Below are positions 21,133-32,739 of a stretch of DNA of 64,000 bases, in pieces. The stretch's first letter is position 1. Each line of letters begins with the position of its first letter. Source of the stretch: Prinia subflava (taxonomy: Eukaryota > Chordata > Aves > Passeriformes > Cisticolidae); the NCBI RefSeq assembly GCF_021018805.1, contig NC_086266.1:6820001-6884000 (forward strand). The letters are read 5' to 3'. Position numbers and translations under genes: made by a program. Under the pieces are notes generated by a model. It was given only the letters and a program-made list of their open reading frames with translations. It searched no databases and was not told the origin of the DNA.

Positions 21133-23029
21133 AATCAAAGCAAGACTTCCTTTGTTTCTATTTATTTTCCCTGTCTAATCCTGCAATACATTTCACTACA
21201 TAATAGGTGAAAATAAACTGTATTCTTTTCTCTCCCACATCATTGCCAAAGCTGTTAAAATTAAATCTCACACAGATCTGTGTGACTCCTTGGCTGTTTT
21301 CTCCAACTTCTTTGTTTCCAGTTGGCCTTGCAGGTGCTAAATCCTAATCCCTTCTAAAACTGAGAGAATTGAGGCTGCTCAGATTTTTGCAGGATTTTTG
21401 TTCTTAATTTTAGGCTTGATTCTGGAAAATGCTCCTGTAATCTATGTGGCATTTCCATTCTTCTTTTCCTTAAATAAATAGTTTGTGCTAACTGACTGTG
21501 CCTGACGAGGTGTTCTCTGCAAGACTCTACTTGCAGCTTGCTGAGCTGCTCTCTGCAACAGATACTTTTTTTTTTTTAGTGTTCTCCCCCTTCTTTTGCT
21601 AGGAATAGAACTTAATAGCATCCATCCATTTAAGTGATTTCCAGAGTTAGGTATTATAGCCTTATGTTTTGAAGGAATTAGTTAGATTTCCCTTTTAAAA
21701 AAATAATTCTTCACAAATAACAACACTTGATTTCCTTGGTTAATTGCACAGATTGAGTGATTTGGCACATGGCTGCATTTTCCAGATACTCCCTTTTTCC
21801 CTCCTTCAGTGGAAGCTATTTTTGTAAACTCACCATCACTGTGATAGCACAGGCATCTTTCCTTAATTTACTTTTGAAGACAAATTTAATAAAGGAATTC
21901 CCCTTCTTAGCCATATTGGAATCATTCCTATTTATCTTTTATTAATTCCCCTACTTCTTCTTAACCAGGTTTTCGTGTGGATGTTTATAAATAAGTCCTC
22001 CCTCATTCCTTAATCCTTTTGTCCAGCCTTAACTCAGATTGTATTTTATTGTTCCCATTTAATTGGCTCTGTAGGAATTAAATATCCATGTGGTACTTGC
22101 CTTGTTCTCATCCTTGTACAAAATAAGATTTTTCTTAGTACTCAGCTCTTAGGAAAGCAGCAAATCCTTAAATGTTGGGGGCTTGGGGAGGGTCTCTGCT
22201 TGTAGGCTTTTGGGTTTTTTTGGTTTAGTTTTATTTTAACAATATTGTTTTAATCAGGGTGTTCTTCTGAAGTTGCCAACTCTTTTCAGCATGGTGGAAA
22301 TTTATGGTCTCCCTTTGATTGTCCTTAAGGATGCTGGTGGTGCCTCATCTGGAAAGACACTGGGAAAGTCTGACAGAAGTAGAGCTGGACTTTCCTTTCC
22401 AGGGCAAAGGCAGCAAACAGCCTGATCTGCCTGAGCTGACACCCCTGGTCCCAAATTTTAGTAATCCTGTGATGAAAAGTTGAGATCCAACTGAACTCTC
22501 CAACAGCTGCAATGCAAAATTATATCCTGGGTAAAATCAGCCTAACTTGGAACTGCTCTCAGACACTTCAAATCCTCTGCAATGGGTTGGGCTGGGAATG
22601 TTTTTGGGTTTTTTTTACTTCTCATTATTTTTTAATCTACATTTGGATTTGCAGCCAAAGGCTACAGCCTCTTGCAGTTGATTTTTTCAGTGCTGATAAC
22701 TCAACACAATAATTTAGTCAACCTGATCTTCCCTGTTGAATTTCAGCTTATTGGCATTATAATTAATTTTGACATGTAACACCACCCCTCCAACTTTCAC
22801 TCCCAAATCTATTAATGCGTAATGATGAAAAGTATGTGCTGTGCATAATGTTGTTTGGGAGTTCTGGATCTTCCATCCTTGTTGTTGGGGAGGAAAGGAG
22901 CATCATTGCATTCATTCCTGCAGCCTGCAGCTTGCTGGTGACTGCAGATGTGCTGGAGTTTCTTAGTTTGTGGTGAGAACTTCTCTCAGTCTAAAACAGG
23001 GAAGTTAGAGGTGGATTTTCCTGGAAAAT
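21133..23029. other. unique AT-rich non-coding sequence
   Basis: AT-rich unique sequence with no recognisable repeat and short T-runs (21,567-21,578). The longest frame (21,757-21,945) is a by-product of T-richness. Confidence 0.55.
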
Positions 23030-23208
23030 TCATGGAATCATGGAATGGTTTGGGTTGGGAGGGACCTTAAATCTGATCTCGTTCCACCAGGGAATGAGGG
23101 ACACCTTCCACTGTCCAAGGCTGCTCCAAGCCCATCCAGCCTGGCCTTGGACACTTCCAGGGATCCAGGGGCAGCCACAGCTGCTCTGGGCAACTCTGAG
23201 CCAACTTT
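23030..23208 (-). mobile_element. CR1 LINE 3' fragment
   Basis: Plus strand reads ATCATGGAATGGTTTGGGTT through to GGGATCCAGGGGCAGCCACA and stops after CTCTGGGCAACTCTGAGCC. About 180 bp, 5' truncated. Confidence 0.92.
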
Positions 23209-23390
23209 TTCACTTCAGAGTTTTTCTGCTGCACTTCCCAATGTGCTGATCAATTATACAACACTGGGCTGCATGACATCACACCCAGCCTCGTGGTATT
23301 TATAGCACTGCAGCTTTTTCTGCCCAGTTTTCATTGATTTTTACAAAACCTGATGATGGCCATTGTGTCTTTATTGTATTAAGGACGGCA

Positions 23391-23683
23391 TGGGAATAAC
23401 GACACGACTCCCAACTTTATTAGCAAAGTGAGAGTGAACTTTATTTTTCCAATTCTCTTTTATAGACAATTCCAAAAGAATAAAGTTTCATTGGTCAGCA
23501 AACCAACACAAAACCATCATTGGACAGGCAGGAACAACACCCCCTGACCATTTCTTGCGAGTAAACCACAATTTAGACAAACACCACTTGCAAAGGTTGT
23601 TTTCTCTCTGCAAGGACTGTTTGAATTCCTCCTTATGCTTTCCCAGACCAAACTGAGAAAGCCCTGTACTTGACATTCCCACA
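23391..23683 (-). mobile_element. solo LTR of an endogenous retrovirus with intact promoter signals
   Basis: On the minus strand the element starts TGTGGGAATGTC (at 23,683) and ends near GTTATTCCCA (at 23,391), giving a short imperfect inverted terminus. Reading 5' to 3' on the minus strand there are two CCAAT boxes (23,519 and 23,490), a TATA box CTATAAAAG (23,457-23,465), and two AATAAA signals (23,440 and 23,416) in the expected order. No internal retroviral sequence adjoins, so it is a solo LTR. No target-site duplication was seen. Confidence 0.85.
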
Positions 23684-24084
23684 GCTAGTCCCTGAAGCCT
23701 GAAAACCTCTCATTTGAGCACTGTCAGTTCCCAGAGTCATTGGTCCCAAAAAACCCAAGTCCTCCAAACAAACCCCACCTCTGCTGTGTTTATTGCGAAG
23801 GCCGTGAGTGATGGCATCACCCGTGTGTGGTTAGATCTCATTTTCCTGCTGCACTCAGTGAAACTCGGCAGCGAATGCCCAGGAGGAATTAAGCTATAAA
23901 GGCGCTTAGGAGGAAGTACGTTAAAGGCAATTAGCAGAAATTTAACAAAGTAGATGGAAATCAAACCTCAGCGCACGCCGAGTTTCCGACCCGGCGCTCC
24001 TCGGTGCCGCTGCTGGGTGGCGTTTCCAGGAGGAGAAGAAACGTGGTGCTGGCAGCTCCCAGGGCTTTATCCTGGCTCCTGTGT
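23684..24084. other. unique sequence between LTR and CR1
   Basis: The part around 23,790-23,960 is moderately AT-rich with CpGs retained (GCGAAGGCCGTGAGTG, AGTACGTTAAAGGCAATTAG) and could be a conserved element. No gene is supported. Confidence 0.4.
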
Positions 24085-24406
24085 GATGGGAGAGGGCAGG
24101 AAAAGCTGCAGAGGGACTGGGGACAGGGGATGGAGGGACAGGACACAGGGAATGGCTCCCACTGCCAGAGGGCAGGGCTGGATGGGAGACTGGGCAGGAA
24201 TTGTTCCTTGGGAGGGTGGGCAGCCCTGGCACAGGGTGCCCAGAGCAGCTGTGGCTGCCCCTGGATCCCTGGCAGTGCCCAAGGCCAGGCTGGACACTGG
24301 GGCTGGAGCAGCCTGGGACAGTGGAAGGTGTCCCTGCCATGGCAGGGGGTGGATCAAGATGGTTTTTAAGGTCCCTCCCAACCCAAACCATTCTGTGATT
24401 TTATGA
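24085..24406 (+). mobile_element. CR1 LINE 3' fragment, complete 3' end
   Basis: Sense CR1: GCTGCAGAGGGACTGGGGAC, CCCAGAGCAGCTGTGGCTGC, GGTCCCTCCCAACCCAAACC and the terminal ATTCTGTGATTTTATGA. About 320 bp with a well-kept 3' end. Confidence 0.96.
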
Positions 24407-24534
24407 AGCCTCAGGACACAGTGAAAACTCTGGGAAATTCACATTTTCATGGCCAAGAGTCTTTTTCTTATTTATTTTAATGTTACTGTCATGCCAGCAT
24501 GTTTGATGGAGATGCCAGTTCCTGACTGTCCTTG

Positions 24535-24665
24535 GGTTTGAATTTTGTGTTTGATGGGGGTTTTTGTGTGTGTGTGTTTTTTGTTGGTGGTGGTGGTTTT
24601 TGGTGTTGTGGGGGTTTTTTTTTGTGGGTTTTGTTTGTTTGTTTTGTGGGTGGTTTTTTTTCCCT
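24535..24665 (+). repeat. G+T-rich low-complexity tract
   Basis: Almost only G and T on the plus strand for about 125 bp: (TG)n, TGGTGGTGGTGG and GTTTGTTTGTTTTGTGGG blocks. It has several G-runs of three to five. The lysine- and threonine-rich minus-strand frames are artefacts of this composition. Confidence 0.9.
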
Positions 24666-26429
24666 TTCCCCTCTCCCTTATTAAAGAGAAATAGGCAGAT
24701 TGTGCTGCCTGGGGAGCAAAACCAAACAGCTGGCATGGTTTGAGTTCAGGAGGGGAGGAAACAAAGAGCACAGGAGTGCTTGGAGAGACAGGGAGCAAAC
24801 ATTTAGGGGCAAACCAGTTTCACTTTATTCTGCAAACAAAATGGAAGCATTAGCAGAAGGGGCATGACTGATCTGCTGAGGGCTGGGGTGATGGGCTCAG
24901 TGCTTTTCAAAATAAGCATTTGGAGTGTGCCCTGTCCCTGGTGTGCACTGAAGAGCCACTCCAGCCCTGGCGAGCTCCGGGAGATGCTGAGGTGGAGGAG
25001 ATTCTCATTATTTCTTCTAACAGCAATATATTATAACCCCATTGTTATCAGCAGTGCAGCACTGGAACACTTGCTGAAAGGAAATCAAGATTGAAAAGGA
25101 CCAAGATGAAGCAAAAAAAAAAAGCTTTGGCTGAGTTCAGTTTGGGGGGCCTGTGAGGGGGGTGGGGAGCTGCAGATGGGTGCTGTGCTTGCTCTGCAAA
25201 CCTGCAGGAGCCCCGGGAAGGGATGGCTGAGAAGGAAAAGCTGCTCCTGAGCAGGGGTGGGTCCTGTGCCACCCCTGCTGTGCTGGATGGGAGCCGTGGG
25301 ACTGCAGGAGGCTGTGGGGTTTGAGTCACCGGTGGGGATGGGGCTTAACTGAGACAGGGGGAAGATGAGTGGGGTCTCTGCTGTGGGATTGTTCCTGAGG
25401 CAGGATTGTATCCCCACCCAGTGTGGATGATGGGCTGAATCTCCAATCTGTGACAGTTCTGAAGGAGACTGAGAACCCTGGATGGTTGTAGAGCTCCTGC
25501 TTCCCAAATATCAGCGGGGATCTGGGCACATGGCAGCCCTGGACGTGTGGGTGGCACCACAGTCAGGGCAAGAAACAACTGAGAGGGGGAAGAGGAGGAG
25601 GAGGAGGGAGCTGTGGAGGTGAGGGGATGTCTTTGCACATCCTTGGAGTTTTGGCAGTTTTGGTTTTTGGTCATCCTGCTTTGCTAGGCCCCTGGACTGG
25701 CTGCAGGATCCCTGGGAATGACCACAGCCCCCATCCCCAATCCCCCTGTGCTGCTGGGAGTGAGGAGGTGGAGAAATCAGGAGTGGGACCTGCTCTGGGA
25801 AGAAGGAGGGGTGGGGGGAAGGTGCTTTTCAGATGTAGTTCTTATTTCTGATTCAACTGGTAATAACAGAAATGTATTTCCCCGAGTTTTGGCCACGACA
25901 GTAATTGCTGAGTGATCTCTCCCTGTCCTTACCTCAACCCACAAATCTTCTGTTCTATTTTCTCTCCCGTATCCAGCTGGGGAGGGCAGGGATGGAGTGG
26001 CTGAGTGCCCACCTGGAGCCCAGCCAAGGTCAACCCACCACAGTGTGCCAGTGCTGCTTCCTCTCCATCCCAACTTTGGGGACGAGAAATGAAAATCCCT
26101 TTTGGAAATGGTTTTCCAAACCTCCTGGCAGACACCAGGGTTCTCAGCCTGGCTGGGAGCTGCTGCTGCTGAGCAGCCTTGCTCCAAAACCTCCCGAATT
26201 ATGGGTATTGTGAGTTTAATGTAAAGGTGTCAGGTATCTCTGAAGAGAAATTAAGAGAACGTCAAAGGTAAAAACTAAACAAAAGGGCAGACACAAAAAG
26301 GCTGTAAATGAGGTGGAAATTGCAGGCAAATAGACAATAGCAGAAAGTTTAAGTAGCAATTTGTACTCCTTTGCACAAGGAAATGCACTTCATTTTTAAT
26401 AATAAAAAAAAAAACCTTGGAGGATGCTG

Positions 26430-26610
26430 CACTTCTAAATACAGAGCTAAATATACCCTGGAAAAACCGAAACTGGTTTTTGTGCAGCCGCTCCAAAAGC
26501 GCACGCAGCAAAACAAAAGTGAGGCGTGATTGACAGAGTTAATCTGTCCTTAATAAATGTTTTATTTAAATATTCATTTTCCTCATTTGCATTAATTCCT
26601 TGCTCCAGGC
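26430..26610. promoter_or_regulatory. candidate enhancer or conserved non-coding element
   Basis: Within AT-rich complex sequence lie TGATTGACAG (26,527-26,536), the known PBX-MEIS composite site, and ATTTGCAT (26,585-26,592), the POU octamer, separated by about 50 bp. Nearby are TAAATATTCATT and a CpG-bearing stretch (GCAGCCGCTCCAAAAGCGCA). This is motif evidence only; conservation was not tested. Confidence 0.4.
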
Positions 26611-28758
26611 CTGCTCTCAGTGCAGTACCTTTTCCCTGGTCCTCATCCATGAGGGATCTCCAGCTGTCCTGGGGCTGTGGCAGCTCCCAGGACGGAGCCT
26701 TCCCGTGGGTGTGGAAGTTGGGAAAGAGCATTTCCTCCCTGAAATAAGAGCCCACCATTTTCCCTCTCACTTCAGGTGAGATAAAAGCAACAAAAGGGAT
26801 AAAAACCTTGCGAGGTGAGAGCTGCTGCTGTGCGCTGAAGGTTCTTGATGATGGTGACAGAGTGGAGGAGATACGGATACATTTCCAAAATATTCCTCAC
26901 TGTTTTTCAAAGGGAAAAAAAAAGATGGTTTTTTTCTGGATGTTTCCCAGTTGGGAATTCTGGAGCTGGGCTGGAAGCCCTGGCTGGAGCTGAGGCAGTT
27001 CTTGTGTCCCCTGGCAAGGTCTTGCTGTGAGTGGTGCTCGAAGCATCAGGAGTTAATTCAGCACCCACAGAAATCCGTGGAAATCCATAATCTTCCAAGT
27101 GGGGCTAAGGTGGTTGTTTTCCATGCAAAGAATTGCTGGATTAGATGAAATGCCCATCAAAACTGCAGCTGCCAAGGATTTGGAGGGTGTTGCTAATTAA
27201 GGGATGTTTGTATTTGGTTCACATGTCAGTGGGGGAAGAAGGAACAATTCCTTCCTTCCTTTTCCCCTTCCCTAATCCCTGTCTGAGCCCCACCAGGACA
27301 GCCCCCGTGCTCCTGAGGATGACTCTGGTGCCACGTGCTGTGTTTGGGATGCCCATCCCTGGGGCTGGGGTGCTGAGCCCGCAGAGCTGCTGGGCTGTGC
27401 TCCCCACCCCAGGGGTTTTTCCAGGGGGATTAGGAGGATGCAAAGTCGGCAGTGACTGGTGTCTGTTGTGGTGGGGGCTTGGAGTGACACCAGAAGAAAG
27501 GGAATGAGTGAAGAACTTCACCCACTTTGTCTCAAACATCTCAGAGTTGTTGTCTGGGATCTGTGCTTGGCCAGGCTTTGCCTGTTTTTGCCCCTCAGGC
27601 AGGGCATGGATGTGATTCCTCCCCACCAAGCCCAGATGTGCCATTCTCTGCCATTCCTTCAATCTCACTCCTCTCAGTGGGAAATTTGTGACTGGCACCT
27701 CCTCACTGCTCCCAGCTCTGAGACATTCACTGGGATAATGTCTGTGACACGAGGGCTTCCTCTACACCTCCTGCTTCTGTAGCTCCAAATCCCCTAAAAT
27801 GTGTCCCTGGGACAAGCTCTTATCTTTCCAGGGGGATTTTTTAGGATAGATTTGGTAGAACTGGGGAGCTGAGGATAAACAGAAAATATTTCTGTGTAGT
27901 AGCACAGAGATCTTGATTTAGGTGAGAAATCAGTAGCATAAACAAGGTTAAGTGTTGAATTGAAAAGAAAGCCAAGGAAAATGTCAATACCTTCTCTCTG
28001 AAAGAAAACAAAATTAAATGACCCCACCAAACCCCACCTTACCTATGTAAGTACTCGAGCTGGAACAGCCACAATTCCTCCTGTGCCTGTGCAGAGCTTC
28101 AGGTGCTCTTTAAAGCTCAGATTGTTCGTTTATATGTGAATTAGTGATAGGATTTCTGTACTGCTTGTAAGAAATGAGGCAGAATTTGTTTCAAAGATCT
28201 AATGAGTGCTGGGCTGTCTGCAGGCAGCAGAACATCTCTGTCCTGCCTGGAATCAGGCTCTGTCAGCTGTGCTGTGTTTGCTTCAAGAGATGCCGTCACC
28301 ATCAAAGATACTCACTAAAAATGATTCTGAATGTGTGGTTTTTTTGCTCTTCAGCTATTTCTGCATATCCAGGGTATTAAAGGGAATGTGTTTTCCTTGA
28401 AGAAGGTAGTTTGTACGTTGGAGTTCTTAGAACATGTGCAGAGCGCATTTGTTTCATCTCAATTTATCTTATTTTGCCCATTTGTGTTTGTTTACGGGTT
28501 GTCTTTTTTGTAAATCAGGTTTAATGCTGAAAGCCACTTATAGAACTGAATAATGCAAAGCTGACTTGTAAATGATGATAAATGCTTGGAGGAGAAAGGA
28601 TCTCCTGTTGGTTTGGCCATCAGTACCCCACAATGAGCAGGACAGCTGGATGGTGCTGCCTGAGAAGCTGTGGCTAACCCAGATGCTGCCTGCTCTTCTT
28701 CTCCAGATGAAAATCATCAGGAGAAGATGTGGAAATGATGATGATGATGATTTAGCAT

Positions 28759-28860
28759 GGAACAACCTGGTCTAGTGCAAGGTGCCCCTGCCCATGGCAG
28801 GGGGGTTGGAACTACCTGATCTTTATGGTCCCTTCCAACCCAACCGTTCTGGGGTTCTAA
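28759..28860 (+). mobile_element. CR1 LINE 3' terminal fragment
   Basis: ACAACCTGGTCTAGTGCAAG, GCCCCTGCCCATGGCAGGGG and TATGGTCCCTTCCAACCCAA are the last ~100 bp of CR1 in sense orientation. Confidence 0.92.
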
Positions 28861-29225
28861 AATCCCTTCTTAGAGATGTGGAGAGCAGATGCACTCAATA
28901 AAAAGCAGCTTATTAAACTGTGGGTTTGTTTGGTTCATCACTTTTTGTGTGTGTGTGTTTACAGAGGCTCAGGGCTGCCACTGCCGTTTTCAGAATTCAG
29001 CAGGTTCCTTTCTGCTGCTGTGGAATGAGTCAGTAACAGTTCCTGCTTTGATTTAAAAAATTGGATTTAAATTTCTTTGAAACCATTATGCTAAATCAAT
29101 TTTTAACATAGCAGAGCAAGGAGGTACAAAGCCTCCCTTGTTCTCCAGTTGTGAACTCTTTGGATGAGCGAGCACTGTATAAACAGGACTTAAACGGCAT
29201 CAAGGGGGAAGGGCTGTGCCACGAT
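28861..29225. other. unique non-coding sequence
   Basis: A short (TG)n run lies at 28,945-28,958. The rest has no recognisable feature. Confidence 0.5.
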
Positions 29226-29585
29226 CAAATCATGGAATGGTTTGGGCCAGAGGGGACCTTAAAGCTCATCCTGTTCCATCCCTGCCAAGGACAGGGACAC
29301 CTTCCACTATTCCAGGCTGCTCCAAGCCCCGTCCTTGAAAACTTTCAGGGATCCAGGGGCAGCCACAGGTTCCCTGTGCCAGGGCCTGCCCACCCTCCCA
29401 GGGAAGAGTTTCTGTCTAATATTTAACCTAAATTTCCCCTCTTTCAGTCTGAAGGCGTTACTCTTTGTCCTGTCACTCCAGTTCCTGCTGCAGAGTCCCT
29501 CCCCAGCTCTCCTGCAGCCCTTTAGATCCTGGAAGGGTCTGTGAGATTTCCCTGGAGCCTTCTCCAGCTCTCTCAGCCTGAATCC
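29226..29585 (-). mobile_element. CR1 LINE 3' fragment
   Basis: Plus strand: AATCATGGAATGGTTTGGGC, then AGGGACACCTTCCACTATTC, GGGATCCAGGGGCAGCCACA, then the TTTCAGTCTGAAGGCGTTAC and CTCTCAGCCTG segment. About 360 bp. Confidence 0.92.
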
Positions 29586-29975
29586 ATGTGGAATAGAGTT
29601 CTGCTCTGTTTGTGGCTCCAGCAGGATCTGAGATCCCTCCATCCTGGTATTTGGGGTTTTGAGTCTCCCCCCATCTCAGCCCAGCTCCAGAGCTGTCAAG
29701 GCAGCAGATGAATCACCCCTGTGATGTTTTGGATTTCTGGCAACAGTAGCATTGGGCAATCATCCAAATGTGGCAAGGCACTGATGGTAATGAATGGGAA
29801 GCTCACGTGGTTCCATATGGAAAGCAGGGCAGGAAGAGTTTTAAGATGACTCTGTGTGGAGACAGACAGGCCTCCATTTGCCCTTTATCCTCCTCTTCTT
29901 TTCCTAAATCCATGATCTGGCTTGTGAATCAGTCTTGCTGTAGCCTGGGGAGGGGAAAAACACCTTACAAAATAT
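29586..29975. other. unique sequence flanking an LTR
   Basis: No recognised feature. It directly abuts the 3' terminus of the minus-strand LTR. Confidence 0.45.
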
Positions 29976-31167
29976 TGTCTTGGTTTGGAGAGACAGATGT
30001 CTGCCAGGGAAAGTCAGAGCTTCCCTGGGAATGGAGAATGTAAACCCCTCCCTCTGAATTATTATAATGTTGAAATTAAGGGGCTTTCAGGCAAAGAGAT
30101 GAGAGTAGGAATAACCGTTCTTTACTAGGAATATTAAAAATAAAAATGTAGTAGTACAAAAAAGAAAATGAACAAAAAAGAAACCACTGCCAGAGTGAGA
30201 ACACAGCCTGACAGCCTGTGGGTCAGGGTGCTGGCACAGCCCAGCCCAGCCCTCCTGCAGTGCAGCTGTGGCTCTGTGGGAGCAGAGATGATCCTGGAGC
30301 AGGGGCAGTTTCCTCTGAAGGTGCAGTGGGGTGAGATGGGTCCAGCCTTCCTCTGGGAATGCAGAGCACACAGGCTGTGCTGGGCTCTGAATGCCAGGGT
30401 TTATCCAGGTGGGAATGCAGTGCACACAGGCTGTGCTGGGCTCTGAATCCCAGGGTTTATCCAGGTGGGAATGCAGAGCACACAGGCTGTGCTGGGCTCT
30501 GAATCCCAGGGTTTATCCAGGTGGGAATGCAGTGCACACAGGCTGTGCTGGGCTCTGAATGCCAGGGTTTATCCAGGTGGGAATGCAGAGCACACAGGCT
30601 GTGCTGGGCTCTGAATGCCAGGGTTTATCCAGGTGGGAATGCAGAGCACACAGGCTGTGCTGGGCTCTAAATGCCAGGGTTTATCCATTGGGAATGCAGA
30701 GCACACAGGCTGTGCTGGGCTCTGAATGCCAGGGTTTATCCAGGTGGGAATGCAGAGCACACAGGCTGTGCTGGGCTCTGAATGCCAGGGTTTATCCATT
30801 GGGAATGCAGAGCACACAGGCTGTGCTGGGCTCTGAATGCCAGGGTTTATCCAGGTGGGAATGCTGGGCTCCTCCCCTGGGTGCAGCATCTCCCATGGAT
30901 GATGGAATTGGATCAGCCCTGCAGGGAGCCTCGATGGCCCATGGACAGCAGAGATCCCCTGGAGGGAGGATGGGTCCTGGAAGGGATAAAGAACCCTGCC
31001 CCAGCTGGTTTGAACAGCTGGACATTGACAGAACAGACCTGCACCCTCCCCTCAGAGTCACGAGGAATGGGTCATGGAAGAGATAAAGAAAAAGAAAACA
31101 CCTCCCTGGTTTCAACAGATAGTAGAATACACACTGCTGGCTACATCTCACATTGCAACCCAAGACA
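29976..31167 (-). mobile_element. solo LTR with an internal 56-bp minisatellite
   Basis: The element starts with TGTCTTGGTTTGG at 29,976 and ends with GCAACCCAAGACA at 31,167: perfect inverted ends TGTCTTGG/CCAAGACA. Read on the minus strand, the AGTAAAGAACGGTTATTCC block (about 30,112-30,130) would be the polyadenylation/R region near the 3' side, leaving the U3 on the right. A 56-bp minisatellite (30,355-30,866) interrupts the U3 part; without it the LTR would be about 690 bp. I recognise the sequence as a repeat type common in songbird genomes, but I do not assign a class. No target-site duplication (AATAT against GCTTC) and no internal retroviral genes. Confidence 0.8.
30355..30866 (+). 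repeat. 56-bp minisatellite, about 9 units
   Basis: GGGAATGCAG starts recur at 30,355, 30,411, 30,467, 30,523, 30,579, 30,635, 30,690, 30,746, 30,801 and 30,857, so the period is 56 bp with two 55-bp units. Units differ by few changes: AGCACACAGG or TGCACACAGG, GAATGCC or GAATCCC, and CCAGGTGGG or CCATTGGG. The period is not a multiple of three and no frame contains stops, which explains the long open frame 30,559-31,086. Confidence 0.97.
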
Positions 31168-31757
31168 GCTTCACATGAATTCCAGACAGGATTTCAGGCT
31201 GCTCAAATCCTCACAAAATTCCAGGCTTTTCAGAGCCATCCTTGCCTGGTGCCCGTTTGGGGAGGCCAATTGCACGTCCTGTTTATGATCCTCACACAGG
31301 AGCTTCTGCCCCTACTCTCCAGGGAAGAAAATCTGACAAAGAACATTTATAAACTTTATGGCTTTAATTAAAACTTGGAGAATGAGACCTTCCAGAAAAC
31401 TTCACTGGCATTTTTAAAGAGCCACATCACTGAGCCTTGACCCCATTATTGTTTTTCCTCTCTTCTGGGGAAAAAAAAAAGGGATAATTTGGTCTGTTTT
31501 ACTCTTCAAGTAAAAAAAAAGGGCACGTGGCATGTTGTACTTGACCAAATTTTGGTTTGTAAAACCAAAACAATAAACATAAAAGCTAACTGCAAAGTAA
31601 CTAGAGTTAGGGAGGAAGACGAAGAGCAGGGAAATTTCAAGCTTCCTAAAAATCTCCTTTAGGATAAAAAAAAAAGTCTCATGCAAGATTTGGGCAATTT
31701 GCTACATGAGAAGTCTGATTGCCTAAGAGTAAAGGATATTCCTGAAACAATAATCCG
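31168..31757. other. unique AT-rich sequence
   Basis: Short A-runs at 31,471-31,480, 31,511-31,519 and 31,666-31,675. No gene or repeat family recognised. Confidence 0.5.
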
Positions 31758-32103
31758 GAGTGGGAAAGGGGCTCAGCTGGAGAAAAGGAGGCTCAGGGGG
31801 GACCCTGTGGCTCTGCACAGCTCCTGACAGGAGGGGACAGCCGGGGGACAGGGACAGCATGAGAGGGAACAGCCTCACGTTGTGCCAGGGGAGGTTTAGC
31901 TTGGACATCAGGGAAAATTTCTTCATGGAAAGGTTTGTCCAGCCCTGGCACAGCTGCCCAGGGCAGAGGTGGAGTCCCCATCCCTGGAAGGAGTTAAAAG
32001 CCTTTGGATGTGGCACCTGGGGACAGGGGTGAGTGGTGGCTTTGGGGACGTGGCTGGACAATCTCAGAGGGATTTTCCAACCTGATCTTGTGATTCCTTG
32101 ATT
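31758..32103 (+). mobile_element. CR1 LINE 3' fragment, second subfamily
   Basis: Sense CR1: GGGAAAGGGGCTCAGCTGGA, GAGGTTTAGCTTGGACATCA, GTGGAGTCCCCATCCCTGGA, ending TTTTCCAACCTGATCTTGTG. It belongs to the same subfamily type as 12,914-13,440 and the right-edge copy. Confidence 0.93.
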
Positions 32104-32739
32104 TTAGGAGCCTGGGGTCAGAGCTGTGCTTGTCCTGTCTGTGCTGTCACATGGTGTTGGGTGTTTCTAGGTCGTTTTTTGTTTCTGATCCTTGGGCTGT
32201 TCCTGCCTCTTTTGGAGGCTCCTGGGGCCTTTACTTTGTTGAAAAAACATGGTTCTGGTCCCTGCTTTTGGCCAAAATGGCAACTTCTTTCTAATCCCCT
32301 TCTAATTTGAGAGGGAACACCTGAATTTGCTGATAATCTGTGATTATTCCATGCTAATCTTGCCATTGTAGAGGATGGCTGTGCTTGACACTCAGCAGAT
32401 GAGTTAATTATTTTCCTTTATATCAACTGCCCTCCAGGCCAACAGCTTTTGGTCCATCTTTGTTACCTTCACTGTTCAACATGGATTAGTTCTCTGTGCT
32501 CTCCTTGCCTGTCGTGGGTAAGATTGTTCAACATCTCAAAAAAACCCATCATTTTCTGTTCCTTGGGCAGCAGTTTTAGCAGATAAATCACCAGTGCCTG
32601 GGTATTTTGCAGGCTGTGGTGCCCTTTGGAGTAGGCAGCCCAAGCTAAATCCCAGGATAAGGCTTGGCACAAGAGCTCAGGGTTACAGGCAAACAGGAGA
32701 AAATCACTGGAACCTCACAGGGTTGCCAATGCTGGAAAA

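Larger units (their letters stand above)
24407..28758. other. unique sequence, 4.3 kb
   Basis: Contains a G+T-rich tract (24,535-24,665), short A-runs (25,109-25,120; 26,403-26,414) and a motif-rich AT block at 26,430-26,610. The GC-richer part 25,100-26,200 carries frames up to 140 codons without domains. A (GAT)n run of about five units lies at 28,736-28,751. No supported gene. Confidence 0.5.

Noticed and set aside
30559..31086. 175-codon ORF across the 56-bp array
   Set aside because: Generated by a stop-free tandem unit; the peptide only cycles through three registers.
30870..31160. Possible retroviral coding remnant (two similar GGATAAAGAA-type stretches 110 bp apart)
   Set aside because: The stretch lies inside the inverted LTR termini, so it is U3 sequence and not env or gag.
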